Origin: Petrolisthes cinctipes
Lineage: Eukaryota; Arthropoda; Malacostraca; Decapoda; Porcellanidae
Assembly: GCA_033782935.1 (NCBI GenBank)
Contig: JAWQEG010000505.1
Location: forward strand, 1 to 64,000
Direction: 5' to 3'
Length of the DNA stretch: 64,000 bases
Part shown: in pieces, positions 1 through 11,637 of the stretch
Position numbering within the stretch: position 1 is the stretch's first letter
Layout of the letters: each line of letters opens with the position of its first letter
Position numbers and translations under genes: made by a program
Notes under the pieces: model-generated
What the model was told of the DNA's origin: nothing
The model's input: the letters and a program-made list of their open reading frames with translations, nothing else
Databases searched by the model: none

Positions 1-39
1 TCAATTGTCATCACTACCTTCATTACTTATTACCACAAC

Positions 40-173
40 ACTACCATTTGTATATCCATCACTACCATCATCACCAACACCACTACCATTACCACCACCA
101 CCACCATCACCATCACCATCACCACCACACAGTCATCACCACCACCATCACTACCACTACCCAACTGCCAAAC

Positions 174-205
<32 letters not shown>
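40..205. repeat. ACC/ATC and CA microsatellites
   Basis: Runs of ACC/ATC triplets are followed by a (CA)n tract at about 177-204. The open frame across them is a translated simple repeat (Pro/Ser/His/Thr runs), not a gene. Confidence 0.9.
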
Positions 206-206
<1 letters not shown>

Positions 207-378
207 AACGCTTCACAGTTCAGTTGGTCAAATTCTCCGCAATAATTCACTCATATGTTCTTCTTTCGTTCGGATGCTTACTAACTGACCACCATTAATG
301 AGCGTGAAATCAACTGACAAACCATGAGCATTTTGTGTTGTGAATAGCGAAGCGATTTTGATGTGGTGTAATGGAGTA

Positions 379-460
379 TGACAGACAAACAGACAGACAG
401 ATAGACAGACAGACAGACAGACAGATAGATAGGACAGATAGAGATCGGATTTAACGACAT

Positions 461-497
<37 letters not shown>

Positions 498-650
498 CAC
501 ACATAGACAGATAAAAAAACAGATAGACTAGACTGATAGAGATTGGGTTTAACGACATAGAAATAGACAGAACAGACAGACAGATAGATTATACAGATAG
601 ACATCGGGTTTAACAACATAGAAATAGACTGACAGACAGACAGACAGACA
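379..650. repeat. GACA/GATA tetranucleotide array with ~90-bp higher-order unit
   Basis: Interspersed GACA and GATA repeats. A recurring linker (GATNGGNTTTAACRACATAG) appears about every 90 bp near 450, 543 and 605, so the tetranucleotides sit in a larger tandem unit. Confidence 0.85.
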
Positions 651-699
651 GTGATGAAGTGAGTAAATGAGGTTGTAAATGCAGCAGTTGTACAATGTC

Positions 700-1065
700 A
701 TACGTAAGTGAATGAAAGGGTCATTGAACGAGTGAGTGAGGGAATGAATACGATTATATATTATCCAGTGTTGGAATAAATAAGTCAAAGAAAAAGTTAG
801 AGTTATTTAAAAGGTGAGTTGATAATTATAAAAGTGAATGAAAGAGTGTATCAATAACCAAATGAATAAGTTAATAAAGGAATGAGTAAGTGAATGAGTG
901 AGTGTGAGAAAAAAAATGAATATGAGAGCGTGAGTAAAGGGAATACACGAACGAGTGAGTGAGAGAAAAATAATGAATAGGAGAGCGTGAGTAAAGGGAA
1001 TACATATGCGAACGAGTGAGTGAGTGAGAGAGAGAGAAAATATAAATGTGAGAGTGTCAGCATTT
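700..1065. repeat. GAGT-rich degenerate tandem repeat
   Basis: GAGTGA-rich DNA with a ~60-bp unit seen twice (around 924-980 and 981-1040), each carrying GAGAGCGTGAGTAAAGGGAA. No gene seen. Confidence 0.7.
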
Positions 1066-1159
1066 ATGTAATTAGTGGTGAGAGTCTGAGAGCAGTACAG
1101 TAGTAGCCTGGTGGTGCCTTTGTAACCTCTCTCACTCCATTTCAGTCGCTTCTCTTCTG

Positions 1160-1570
1160 ACATTACCTCCTTCCTCTTCCCCCTCCCTCCCTCCTCTCTC
1201 TCTCTCTCTCCATTTCCTCTTCTTTCCTAATATCCCTCCTTTTCCTCCTTATTCTCCTCCTCCCTCCCTCCTCTCTCTCCATGTCCTCTTCTGTCCTTAT
1301 GTCCCTACTTTTTCTCCTTATTCTCCTCCCACCTCCCTCTCTCTCCCCTCTCTCCATTTCCTCTTCTGTCCTAATATCCCTCCTTTTCCTCCTCCATCTT
1401 TCCTTCTTTCCTTCGTCCCCCTCCTCCTCCTCCATATCCTCTTCTGTCCTAATATCCCTCCTTTTCCTCCTCCATTTTTCCTTCTTTCCTTTCCCCTCCT
1501 CCTCCATATCCTCTCTCTCTTTTTTCCTTCGTGTTTGTTGTTCCTCTCTTCCTTCCTTTTCCTTCGCGTT
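1160..1570. repeat. Polypyrimidine minisatellite (~75-bp unit)
   Basis: Nearly pure C/T. The block TCTGTCCTAATATCCCTCCT recurs with small changes near 1290, 1365 and 1445, so the tract is a tandem minisatellite. Frames on either strand are low-complexity. Confidence 0.8.
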
Positions 1571-1688
1571 TTGCTGTCCAGTCTTTTCTATTGTGATACA
1601 AAGTGTTTCTGGCTGAGCACAGTCTTATTTTTATAACCTTCCTTCACATTTTATATTCCGTCTGGTCTTGCCTCTATCTTAATTTTCC

Positions 1689-1689
<1 letters not shown>

Positions 1690-1757
<68 letters not shown>
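1690..1757. repeat. (CT)n microsatellite
   Basis: About 34 uninterrupted CT units. Confidence 0.97.
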
Positions 1758-1760
<3 letters not shown>

Positions 1761-2219
1761 TTCCTTCTCCACTACCTGCAAACGTCGTAAACTGTAGGCT
1801 AACATAATAGAAAAAAAAAAAAAAAACGTGCAGTCTAGACAGAAATATCGTAAGCACATTACGTAATTACAGTACAGTACTTGCTATAGAATGATCGATA
1901 TGCACTAAACTTTATTTCTCTCTCAGGATGCAGAGTTTGATTTACTGTAGAATATAAATAATTTCTCTGATCATTCCTGGCCTAAATTCCACAGCAGTTT
2001 TTCCATAGTGCGTGGTCTCCTCCTCCCTTTCAACTGTTTCGCTGGCTGGAGGGATTGCTGGGTGGAGAGGAGCCTTCTACTATGCTATCCTTTCTCTCTA
2101 TAATTAGTATTAGTAGTAGCTTAGATTCATACAGCCTCATTTGACTTCCTTTGTATTCCTTCGTAATTTTTTTATTATTATTATTATTATCATTATTATT
2201 ATCTATCTCATTCTTCTGA

Positions 2220-2515
2220 CTCCAATTTTTCCCTCTCTTTTTCTCTCCTTCTTCTGACCTTCTCCTCCTCTCCTCTCCTTTCCACTTCTCTTCTCTCATA
2301 TGCTCTCTCCCCTTTATTCGTTCTTCTCTCCTTCCTCTCCACTTCTCTTCTCTCTTATGCTCTCTCTCCTTTATTCGTTCTCTCTCCTTCCTCTTCCTCC
2401 TCTTCTTTCATGTCCTTTCCTGGTTTCTCTCTTTCTCTTATTCCTTCCTCTTCTCTCCCCTTCTTTGCTGTTCCGTTCTTCCTTTCTTGCTATTTATTTT
2501 TCTCGTGGTAACTTC

Positions 2516-2564
<49 letters not shown>

Positions 2565-2643
2565 CACATCATCTTTCCATCCCTCTCTTCCCCCCTCCAT
2601 CCTCTCGCTCACTCTCTCTCTTTCGTCACCACTCTTGCCGCCC

Positions 2644-2697
<54 letters not shown>
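2220..2697. repeat. Polypyrimidine tract with two long (CT)n runs
   Basis: C/T-rich DNA including a 47-bp duplicated segment around 2300-2390 and uninterrupted CT runs at about 2519-2561 and 2647-2696. No coding signal. Confidence 0.9.
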
Positions 2698-2700
<3 letters not shown>

Positions 2701-2754
2701 TCCCTTGTAAATCCTGGTAATTCTCCGCTTGGGCTCTGGGTGATTACTGGGATT

Positions 2755-3330
2755 TAATATGCTCCAGCACTTTATTTGATATGCTCCAGCAATTTCTTTA
2801 TCAGGCTCCACCTTTTTATTTAATATGCTCCAACACTTTATTTAATATGCTCCAACACTTTATTTAATATGCTCCGACACTATTTATTATGCTCCAACTC
2901 TTTCTTCATTATACTCTAAGGCTATATTCAGTATGCTCCATCTTTTTTTATGGATTATGCTCCAACACTTTACTCATTTTGCTCTAACACTTAATTATTA
3001 TGCTCCAACGCTTTATTCAGTGTCCTCAATCACTTTAATAGTTGATATGCTCCAACATTTTACTTTATATGCTCCAAGACGTGATTGAGTCTACTCCAGC
3101 ATAGAGTAATTTATGATCCAACGTTGAATTTATTATTATCATCTAAATCGACACAATTTATGCTCCGATGTATGAAGAAATTACAATGCTCCAATGTGGG
3201 ATGTAAAATGCTCCAACTTACGACTGATTACGTTCCAATGTGGGTTGATTGGTTGCGTTCAAATGTGGGATATAATATGCTCCAACGTGGAAGGTGAATT
3301 GCTCCAACGTGGTATTGCTTATGCTCCAAA
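2755..3330. repeat. ATGCTCCAACACTTTATTTA minisatellite
   Basis: A degenerate tandem array of a ~20-24 bp unit with ATGCTCCAA as the conserved core, repeated more than 20 times. Unit divergence rises toward the right end, where the array runs into the telomere-like block. Confidence 0.9.
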
Positions 3331-3577
3331 CCAAACCAAACCAAACATAACATAACATAACATAACCTAAACTAAACTAAACTTAGCCTAACCTAATTTA
3401 ACCTAACCTAACTTAACCCAGCCCAACCCAACCCAACCTAACCTAACCTAACCCTAGCGTAGCGTAGCGTAGCCTAGCCTAGCCTAGCCTAGACCTAACC
3501 TAACCTAACCTAGCCTAACCTAACCTAACCTAACCTAACCTAACCTAACCTAACGTAACCTAACGTAACCTAGAGAC
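3331..3577. repeat. Interstitial telomere-like (TTAGG)n block
   Basis: CCTAA/TAACC pentamers, i.e. TTAGG on the other strand, the common arthropod telomere unit. The left half holds variants (CCAAA, CATAA, CTAAA, CCCAA, CGTAG) and the right half is nearly homogeneous. Ordinary repeats lie on both sides, so it is interstitial in this assembly. Confidence 0.9.
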
Positions 3578-3674
3578 ATATTATTAGCTCAACTGTTTTG
3601 TGGCGGAGTATGGAGGAATCAGGGTTACTGTAAACTGGTCTTCATAGCCTTCCAAACAATGCGACGATACTACA

Positions 3675-3677
<3 letters not shown>

Positions 3678-3733
<56 letters not shown>

Positions 3734-3791
3734 TAGCATCATGACCGTGAAGCCTGCAACGTTTCCCACGATGCAAGAAAAAGCGCAACAA

Positions 3792-3876
<85 letters not shown>
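3678..3876. repeat. (CT)n and (GA)n microsatellites
   Basis: A (CT)n run at about 3678-3731 and a (GA)n run at about 3793-3876 flank roughly 60 bp of unique DNA. The opposed runs could pair as a hairpin. Confidence 0.93.
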
Positions 3877-5006
<1,130 letters not shown>

Positions 5007-5131
5007 AAGTAAAAAATTGACATCAGTCCCTTAAAAAAGAATAAAAAAAGAAACAATATTAATTTAAAATATATTAAAATGCTTCAATGACATCAGTCCC
5101 TAAAATATTATAATTATCACCCTACTGCCCA

Positions 5132-5235
5132 AGAAGAAGAAGAAGAAGAAGAAGAAGAAGAGAAGAAGAAGAAGAAGAAGAAGAAGAAGAAGAAGGAGAA
5201 GAAAGAGCAGAAGAAGAAGAAGAAAAAGAAGAAAA
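5132..5235. repeat. (GAA)n microsatellite
   Basis: About 100 bp of GAA/AGA triplets with a few interruptions. Confidence 0.93.
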
Positions 5236-5439
5236 CAGTAACACCAAAAATTTATACGAATAATTGAAAAAAAATAAAAAATAAAAAAATAAATCGGAAT
5301 ATAAAATTATTGAACGTTAGCTAAACACTGTCTCTCATTCCACACCCCAACCAACCAACCAACCAACCTGACCCCCTCACACATGTTGCTGCATACGAAA
5401 AAACAGTGTTGATTGGTCTCATTATCTATAGTCCCTCCT

Positions 5440-6030
5440 CCCGTCCTGTCCTGTCCTTCCTTCCTTCCTTCCTTCCTTCCTTTCAATCTTTCTCCCGCTC
5501 CTTTCTTCCTTCCTTACAATCTTTCTCCCGCTCCTTTCTTCCTTCCTTTCAATCTTTCTCCCTCTCCTTTCCTTCCCTATTCCCTCATGCTCTCTTACTC
5601 TACCTTCCTCCTTCCTTCCTTCCTTTCTTCCACTCCCTTCCCCTCTTTCCTTCCTTTCTTTTAATCTTTCTCCCGCTCCTTTCCTCCTTCCTACCCTTCC
5701 CTATTCTCTTCCGATGTCTCACTCTATCTTCCTCCTTCCCTCTCCAACTTTTATCCGTCCCTCCCCTCCCTCCATTCCTTCCATCCCTCCTCCCGCCAAT
5801 CCATTCCTCCCTCCCACTCTCTCTGCCTCCCTCCTTCCCTCCGATTCCCTACCTTCCTCCCTCCCTCCCCGGCCTTCATCCCTTCATTTTCCCCTCCCTC
5901 CCTTTTTCCCTTCTGTCCCTTCCTCCCTTACTCAATCTTTCCCCCTCTCCTTCCCTTCTTCCTTTCCCTTCCTCCTTCCTTAACTTCCTCCCTTCCTCCT
6001 CTCCCTCTCTCCTTCCTTTCATTCATCACG
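5440..6030. repeat. Polypyrimidine (CCTT)n-type tract
   Basis: About 0.6 kb of C/T with TTCC tetranucleotides and a repeated AATCTTTCTCCCGCTCCTTT block near 5487, 5519 and 5663. The 221-residue plus-strand frame is Ser/Pro/Leu/Phe repeat translation and is not called as a gene. Confidence 0.85.
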
Positions 6031-6069
6031 CCAGCCTGTCAGCCAACAATAAGGTATGGAAGATATTTT

Positions 6070-6340
6070 AGTTACAGTGAAGGACCAGTAATTTGTCCAA
6101 ACTATGCCAGGGAACAAATCAATCACTTCAATAAATGCGTAGGGGACCTGTTTTGTAGTATTGATTGAAGGATTAAGACATTAGACTCAGATTCCCCCAA
6201 AGTAAATTATCTCTTTATGGTGTAGAATTTTAAAGGTTTTCCGAGTATGATACAGGCACCGTTTAGTTGGTAGTAAAGTGTTGGTTAATTAATCAGGAGC
6301 AAAAAATTCCTCCAAACTTTTCCTAGCAGCCGACCACTCT
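6070..6340. repeat. Diverged hairpin-family remnants
   Basis: Around 6090-6165, TTTGTCCAAACTATGCCAGG faces a rough inverted partner (CCTGTTTTGTAGTATTGATT). A further half-core (AATTCCTCCAAACTTTTCCT) lies at 6307-6326. Both are old relatives of the palindromic family seen at 7.9, 21.5 and 59.3 kb. Confidence 0.5.
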
Positions 6341-6454
6341 CTCTCTATATATCAATTTCTTCAGCATACTACTTGGCCATTTTCTATTATTTTTCCTTCT
6401 CATGAACATCTACTCTGCCCTGCTAAAACCCACCTCTTCCACAATCCCTGTATT

Positions 6455-6790
6455 GGTAGTAGATGACAGCAATCCTTCTTTCATCTTATCCTACTTTCTC
6501 TCATCCCAGTTTTGTGTCAAGGCTAATTTACCCCTTCCCCAAACTTACCTCTCCCTATTGTTAGCAAGTAACAGCAATCCTTCTTCCATTTTATCCTTTA
6601 CATTCTCTCTTCTCAGTTTTTTTGTCATGGCTGAGTTTCCCCTTCCCCAAACTCTTCTCTTCCCATTGCCAGCATCTGACAGCAACCCTTCTTCCTGCTT
6701 CTCCAACTTTCTCTCTCCTCAATTTTGTGCCAAGGCTGAACTTTCTTTCCCCCATAATTCGAGTCTGTTCTCCTTGTGGGTGTCTCAGGA
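6455..6790. repeat. ~105-108 bp tandem repeat, three units
   Basis: ACAGCAATCCTTCTT recurs at about 6466, 6571 and (as ACAGCAACCC) 6679. The plus-strand frame at 6402-6881 stays open because the period is near a multiple of three, giving a repeat-structured 159-residue translation. I see no domain, splice context or codon signature that would make it a gene. Confidence 0.75.
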
Positions 6791-6881
6791 ACCAGTTGAA
6801 CATAATTCACCTTCATTCTTAACCACTACAGGGCACATTTATTCTCATATCTTCACCTACGCCATAACAATCCCCTTCTAA

Positions 6882-7161
6882 ATATTATAAATAACTTCTC
6901 GCTTTGCTCACAGAATGTTGTGAAAATCGAATCATGACTTTATGAAATATTTTGTTTCCATATTGACTGACAGACGAACGGAGGCAAAAAACAAAACAAA
7001 TCCTCTCCAACTTCACAAGAGGAGGTGACTAGCGATTATATAAAAAAAAACACAGCATAAACATTTACACTTCTTATCTTGTGTAATTAAATGACGAGTT
7101 ACTGAAGTTATGGTGCATTTTTGTGTACCAATATAATATTAATCCAATTTATATATATATT

Positions 7162-7196
<35 letters not shown>

Positions 7197-7474
7197 CCCA
7201 GAGATAGCAAAAAAGCTGAATCGAAACGCAGGTATTGTAAGAGCAAAAGTGCAAATAAAATGCTCTGACTTGAAGAATAAAGGAAATTCTAGGACAGTCG
7301 GGGAAAAATATTTACCAAAAATGCTAAACAATGAGGGAAAAAATTATTGTATAAAAAACATAATACGAATACTTATAATCATGACGTACTGACGAAGCCA
7401 AAGTAAGAACAAAACTTATGCTCTCGACTGTACACATATAAACACTTTGTCTTGTCCGAGTCAGCTGTTCTTTT

Positions 7475-7533
<59 letters not shown>

Positions 7534-7898
7534 TCAGTTCTGAGGAAATTAATACCACGGCTGTCAACTTCGTCCATTCTTCAAGATAACGAGAGAAAAT
7601 TATTGAGCATGAAATCTGAAGCCTCACTCGTGGCCTTCCTGTTTCATTTATTTCTTGCTGAGGTTTTCTGAAAATATAGGACGTGGGTGTAGGATTTTTT
7701 TTTTTTTTTTTTTTTTATCGTGTTTGCTTCCGACTTCTACATTTTTGTTTTTTGTTTTTTTATCCCGTGTATATATATTTCCGACTTTTTATACTCGTAA
7801 CATTTTTATTATCACGTCATTTTTTTATTCCGTGTGTATTTCCTATTTTTTTATACTCGTAACATTGTTAATCTCTACGTTCTTGTTTTCATTATTTA
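6882..7898. other. No gene; AT-rich with (TG)n tracts
   Basis: AT-rich sequence with (TG)n at about 7166-7193 and (TG)n at about 7480-7527, a poly-T run near 7696-7716 and a partial ~75-bp T-rich duplication (7770-7870). I see no gene. Confidence 0.7.
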
Positions 7899-8253
7899 TT
7901 AAGGGGAGATTATTTTGTTGGTGAATTGGAAGGTCTCTTGATTCCTCCAAACTGTGCCACGAAGCAGATCCCCTATAGTTGTACAGCCACAATCAAATAT
8001 CCACCGACAGTTTCCTTCCATCGTAGTAAATATCTTGGTAATAAAGAACAACATATGAATGGCTTTGCAGTACCTCATAGTAATCATTGAGAGGGTTGAG
8101 TTGACATAAGGTACTGTATGATAATTATATATTGATATGATACTGATTTACTTGCACGATGGAAGGAATGTGTTGATTGTGGCTGTACCATTGAGGGAGT
8201 TTGTTTTCTGTTATAGTTTGGGGGAAATCGGTAGCCTTCCAATTTACCAACAT
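7899..8253. mobile_element. Hairpin element HP1 (subfamily a), split by a MITE
   Basis: Starts TTAAGGGGAGATTATTTTGT and carries the left core GATTCCTCCAAACTGTGCCA. After an inserted MITE (7984-8185) the inverted right arm resumes and ends near TTTACCAACATGA. The right end merges directly into a G-rich palindrome, so its own terminal TTAA is lost. Non-coding. Confidence 0.75.
7984..8185. mobile_element. MITE-B copy 1, nested in HP1
   Basis: A ~202-bp element with inverted ends CAGCCACAATCAA / TTGATTGTGGCTG. TA lies on each side (7982-7983 and 8186-8187), or GTAC if a 4-bp duplication is preferred. The related hairpin at 21.5 kb has the same loop without the insert (CTATTTGTACCATTGAGG), an empty-site control. 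A second copy is at 48800-49009. No open frame. Confidence 0.85.
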
Positions 8254-8483
8254 GAGGGGGTGTGGGAGTAGGGGACAGGCTTGGGGGGGGGGGGGTTTGG
8301 GGCGTGCGGGAATAGGGGGACAGACTTCGGGGAGGTAGAAAGCGTGTCCCCTATTCCCGCACCCCTCTAACTCCCCCTCCCAAGCATTTCCCCCTACTCC
8401 CACACCCCCCAAGCCTGTCCCCTACTCCCGCACCCCCCTAACCCCCCCCCAAAGCCTGTCCCCCTATTCCCGCACCTCCTTAA
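8254..8483. mobile_element. G-rich palindrome GP-A
   Basis: Starts GGGGGTGTGGGAGTAGGGG and ends CCCGCACCTCCTTAA. The G-rich left arm (GGGACAGGCTTGGGG units) faces a C-rich right arm (CCCCAAGCCTGTCCCC units). First of five copies. It abuts HP1 on the left and HP2 on the right, sharing the TTAA at 8480-8483. Confidence 0.8.
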
Positions 8484-8650
8484 GAGGGTAGTACACTGCT
8501 GGTACCGTATATCTGAAGCAACTAATTCCTCCAAACAATTCCAAGCAACAGGACACCACTGTATATATTCACCTGGTCCTGTTTCCTGGCATACTTTGGA
8601 GGAATCAAGGCACTCCAATGTATCAAACGTGTACTACTATATCCCCTTAA
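8480..8650. mobile_element. Hairpin element HP2 (subfamily c)
   Basis: TTAA at both ends (8480-8483, 8647-8650). Arms carry AATTCCTCCAAACAATTCCA and the partner GGCATACTTTGGAGGAATCA, with ends TTAAGAGGGTAGTACAC / GTGTACTACTATATCCCCTT. About 170 bp, non-coding. Confidence 0.8.
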
Positions 8651-9142
8651 GCTTCATGTATCGAATTTACTCTCATAATAAATTTTACTAAACTCTATTT
8701 CCATCATAGTTCGTATACGGTATGAACAGACACACATATACCTACGAATATGCACAATACAACATAATACATCCTTTTATTACTTAAAGGCTTTGGCGCC
8801 CCTTCGGCTCCAACTACTCCTCTATCATTTCTTCACTTCTCTTCCTTCCCCTGTTTCCTTCTCCTTCTCCTCTTCCCTCAACTCCACTTCCCCTTTCTCC
8901 TCTTCCCTTCTTTACCCCTTCTCCTGTTCTCCCTTCTTCTTCTCTGCTCCCCTTCCCTTCCCCTGGTCAGTGTAGCCTACCTCTCAAGTCATTAATCTCC
9001 ACTGCAGAACACCTTCCTTCCCTCCCTCCCTTCGCTACGGGCATCTAGGCCATGCAGCTTCCTGGACCTGGACGGATAGACACTGATTGATACATCCAAC
9101 AATTAGATCTGACCAAAATTAGGAAAGAGCTTGATAGATACT
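8651..9142. other. No gene; pyrimidine-rich stretch
   Basis: Contains a C/T-rich tract at about 8800-8965. Nothing else recognised. Confidence 0.6.
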
Positions 9143-9465
9143 CCTGCCAACCCAACAAAGGTAATAATAGCAATACTCCTGACAACCCAACACAAACACA
9201 CAAAATAGCAATACTCCTGACAACCCAAAACAAATATAGATAATAGATATATTCCTGACAACCCAAAACAAATATAGATAATAGATATACTCCTGACAAC
9301 CCAACACAAACACACAAAATAGCAATACTCCTGACAACCCAAAACAAATATAGATAATAGCAAAAATACTCTTGACAACCCAAAACAAATATAGATAATA
9401 GCAAAAATACTCCTGAAAACCCAAAACAAATATAGATGATAGCAATACTCCTGGGACGCGAAACA
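9143..9465. repeat. ~42-45 bp minisatellite
   Basis: Tandem copies of ATACTCCTGACAACCCAAAA followed by CAAATATAGATAATAGCAA, about eight units with a CACAAAC variant. The three overlapping minus-strand frames, with repeated VLGCQEY-like residues, are the translated minisatellite. Confidence 0.88.
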
Positions 9466-10735
9466 ACATTATTTTGGAAAGCAAAGGTAAAGGCTACTTC
9501 TTGGAAATACTCAACACCAAAGAGAACTAGAACGACACTCGACCCAACGAGGATTTTTACACACCCAATTTAAAGTCTACGTCTTTATTGGTACATATTT
9601 CACTTTCACCCTTATCAATAACACAATGTAAACTGGTTTCATTCACGACCTTATTTTGTTTTCACCTTGATCCAGAAAATTCTAATAACTTCAAGGTTTC
9701 ATAACGTCCAACCATCCTGTGAAATATGATTAAGTTCCCTCCGTAAGTTACTGAGACATCTTGCTCACAAACTAACCAACCAACAACAACAACAACAAAA
9801 ATGGACCATATATACAATGATTACATAGCCTTACGTAACTTCCGTTTACATAACAATATGCTACTGAAACTAGGAAGGAAAAATTTCTCCTGGAATAACA
9901 AAAAATTACAACTACTGGAAACACAAAGAAATAGTTCTGAAAAATCCAAGAGCTACTCTCGGAATAACAAGATATTCTACTCCTGAAATAACAACATGCC
10001 GCCAGTCCTGGAAAAACAAACGCCTTTCCAGGAAACACCTAAGCGTTACTCATGGAAGCACAAGGCATTGAATGAAATCCACGACCTTGCCTTGAACGTG
10101 GGAAAATTCCTGACAAGTTGATATATTATTCGTGGTACGTACAGCCGGCTCCACTGCCGCGAGGGCCACTGCAGTGTTGTCAACACTCCTTTTCCCAGGT
10201 TTGAACCACAAACTTCGGTCCGAGACACACATCTGAAGCACTCACTAGTGAGAGAGAAGGTAATGATGGTTGGCAGGCTTGTATGCTGAGTGAAACGAAT
10301 GATAATGAAATAATAATCTGTATGTGAGCAATTTTATTTTTATGTGGATGCAACAATAGGCACCAAATGATTCCTGATGTATTAATTTGCTGTATTTCAT
10401 AGTGCGGAATATTACATTGTAATGCTCGATAAATCAGGTTTTGATTAACTATTAAAATGCACCTGTGGCTAGTTTATGGATGTTCTGATAATATTGACAT
10501 ATTAAGTAGGAGAGCCCTTTTCCTTGCTCCGGGGTAAAACTCAGCACTCTGACATTTGCGAGCAACAAGCTCTACCTTACTGACCTCGCTGATACTTGAC
10601 TATATAGTCATATTAGCATTATCAAGTATATGGGATAGACGCGAATTTATGCTGCCGGCTGTACTTATGAAACAAAGAGAAAAAGAGAGAGAAAAGAAAA
10701 GTTAGAATATGAGAACTGAAGGCGAAATGTAAAGG
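9466..10735. other. No gene; mixed unique DNA with tRNA-like relics
   Basis: No convincing coding region. Two minus-strand segments resemble pol III promoter boxes: GGTTCAAACC near 10195-10205 and GGTAGAGCTTG near 10570-10582. These may be tRNA-derived SINE relics but do not fold convincingly as tRNAs by eye. Confidence 0.4.
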
Positions 10736-11283
10736 TGTTGGTGACGGCTGCAATCTCCAGGGGGTCACCACTTGTTGGTGGGTGGTGCGTGTTGTAGCCA
10801 CCAACTATAAGTTGTGCTGCTACCTAAAGAAGGTCTCCTGGTAAGGGCCACTGTCAGGGTTTCTCCACTACAACTTCTCAGCCTCAGGAGCTAGTGTCTA
10901 TAACTCTCTTTAAGAAGTGCTAGTGTCTATAACTCTCTTGTTGAAGTGCCCAAGGAAGAGAGAGATGCGGTGAATAGTTCCCAATGATATAATGTAAAAA
11001 AAAAGTTAACACTATATACAATTTACTGCGTACCTGACGTTAACAAAGCTAAGAGTATTTGGTTATGGTATTAAATGCATAATACATATGTTGTATACAT
11101 GAAATTCTGCATGAGTATGCAGACAATGATACACAAAATGGCAAAGAGAATATGCTGAAAGAAATTGCATAGGCTATCTGCATGAAGGAATGTAATGGTA
11201 AATGAATCAGAATACATGGCAGGCAGATAATTAGAGAATGGTTACACACTCAATCAAAGATAATCGACCTATTTTATGGTACA
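10736..11283 (-). repeat. 3' LTR of the Gypsy element
   Basis: 548 bp on the left side of the element. Read on the minus strand it runs TGTACC...CAACA. It matches 14871-15381 closely but carries an extra ~28-bp tandem duplication of GCTAGTGTCTATAACTCTCT (about 10893-10950) and an intact PBS-like segment (10761-10772) that is damaged in the other LTR. The polypurine tract, read AGGGGGGAGT on minus, lies just inside at about 11291-11300. Confidence 0.9.
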
Positions 11284-11382
11284 CTTCAATACTCCCCCCT
11301 AGTTTCGAGGAAGGAGGAACGATACTCTTGTGTGTCGTAGTTTGTTTCCAGCATATGTTGGAGGAACAGTCACTTGCACTGA

Positions 11383-11637
11383 TTATAGCATCTGGTCCGG
11401 ATTCAGGATATAAGCAGGCTTGACCCAGTCTACGGCCACAACTTCTTGAGAACCATGTTTGTCGATGGTGAAGTTCTTCCTAGTCCTGCGAACTATTCGG
11501 AAGGGGCCCTGATATGGCTGCTGAAGGGGCCTTTTGACTGCATCAACTCTAACAAAGACGTGTGTGCAGGCTTCCAGGTCCTGGTGAACGAAAGTCTTCG
11601 AGTTGGACGTACGAGGCTGCACTGGCTGGAGGCACTT
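11383..11637 (-). pseudogene. Integrase C-terminal remnant of the Gypsy element
   Basis: This frame resumes after the RNase H stop and encodes the integrase C-terminal beta-barrel: HVFVRVDAVKRPLQ, PYQGPFRIVRRT and VAVDWVKPAY. The integrase zinc-binding N-terminus and the DDE catalytic core, normally several hundred codons between RNase H and this point, are absent. The junction lies near 11630-11640 at a repeated CATG, suggesting a microhomology deletion. Confidence 0.85.

Noticed and set aside
3331..3577. True chromosome end
   Set aside because: Non-telomeric sequence continues on both sides and the block is short and partly degenerate.
5406..6071. 221-codon frame
   Set aside because: CCTT-type repeat translation; periodic and low-complexity.
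6402..6881. 159-codon frame with repeated peptides
   Set aside because: The peptide repeat mirrors a 105-108 bp DNA tandem repeat. No family resemblance, and the opposite strand is equally open.
9045..9484. Three overlapping frames with repeated VLGCQEY-like residues
   Set aside because: Translation of a ~42-bp minisatellite in three frames.
10190..10600. tRNA genes on the minus strand
   Set aside because: Only A-box- or B-box-like pieces are present; no cloverleaf with paired acceptor stem could be formed by eye. At most SINE relics.
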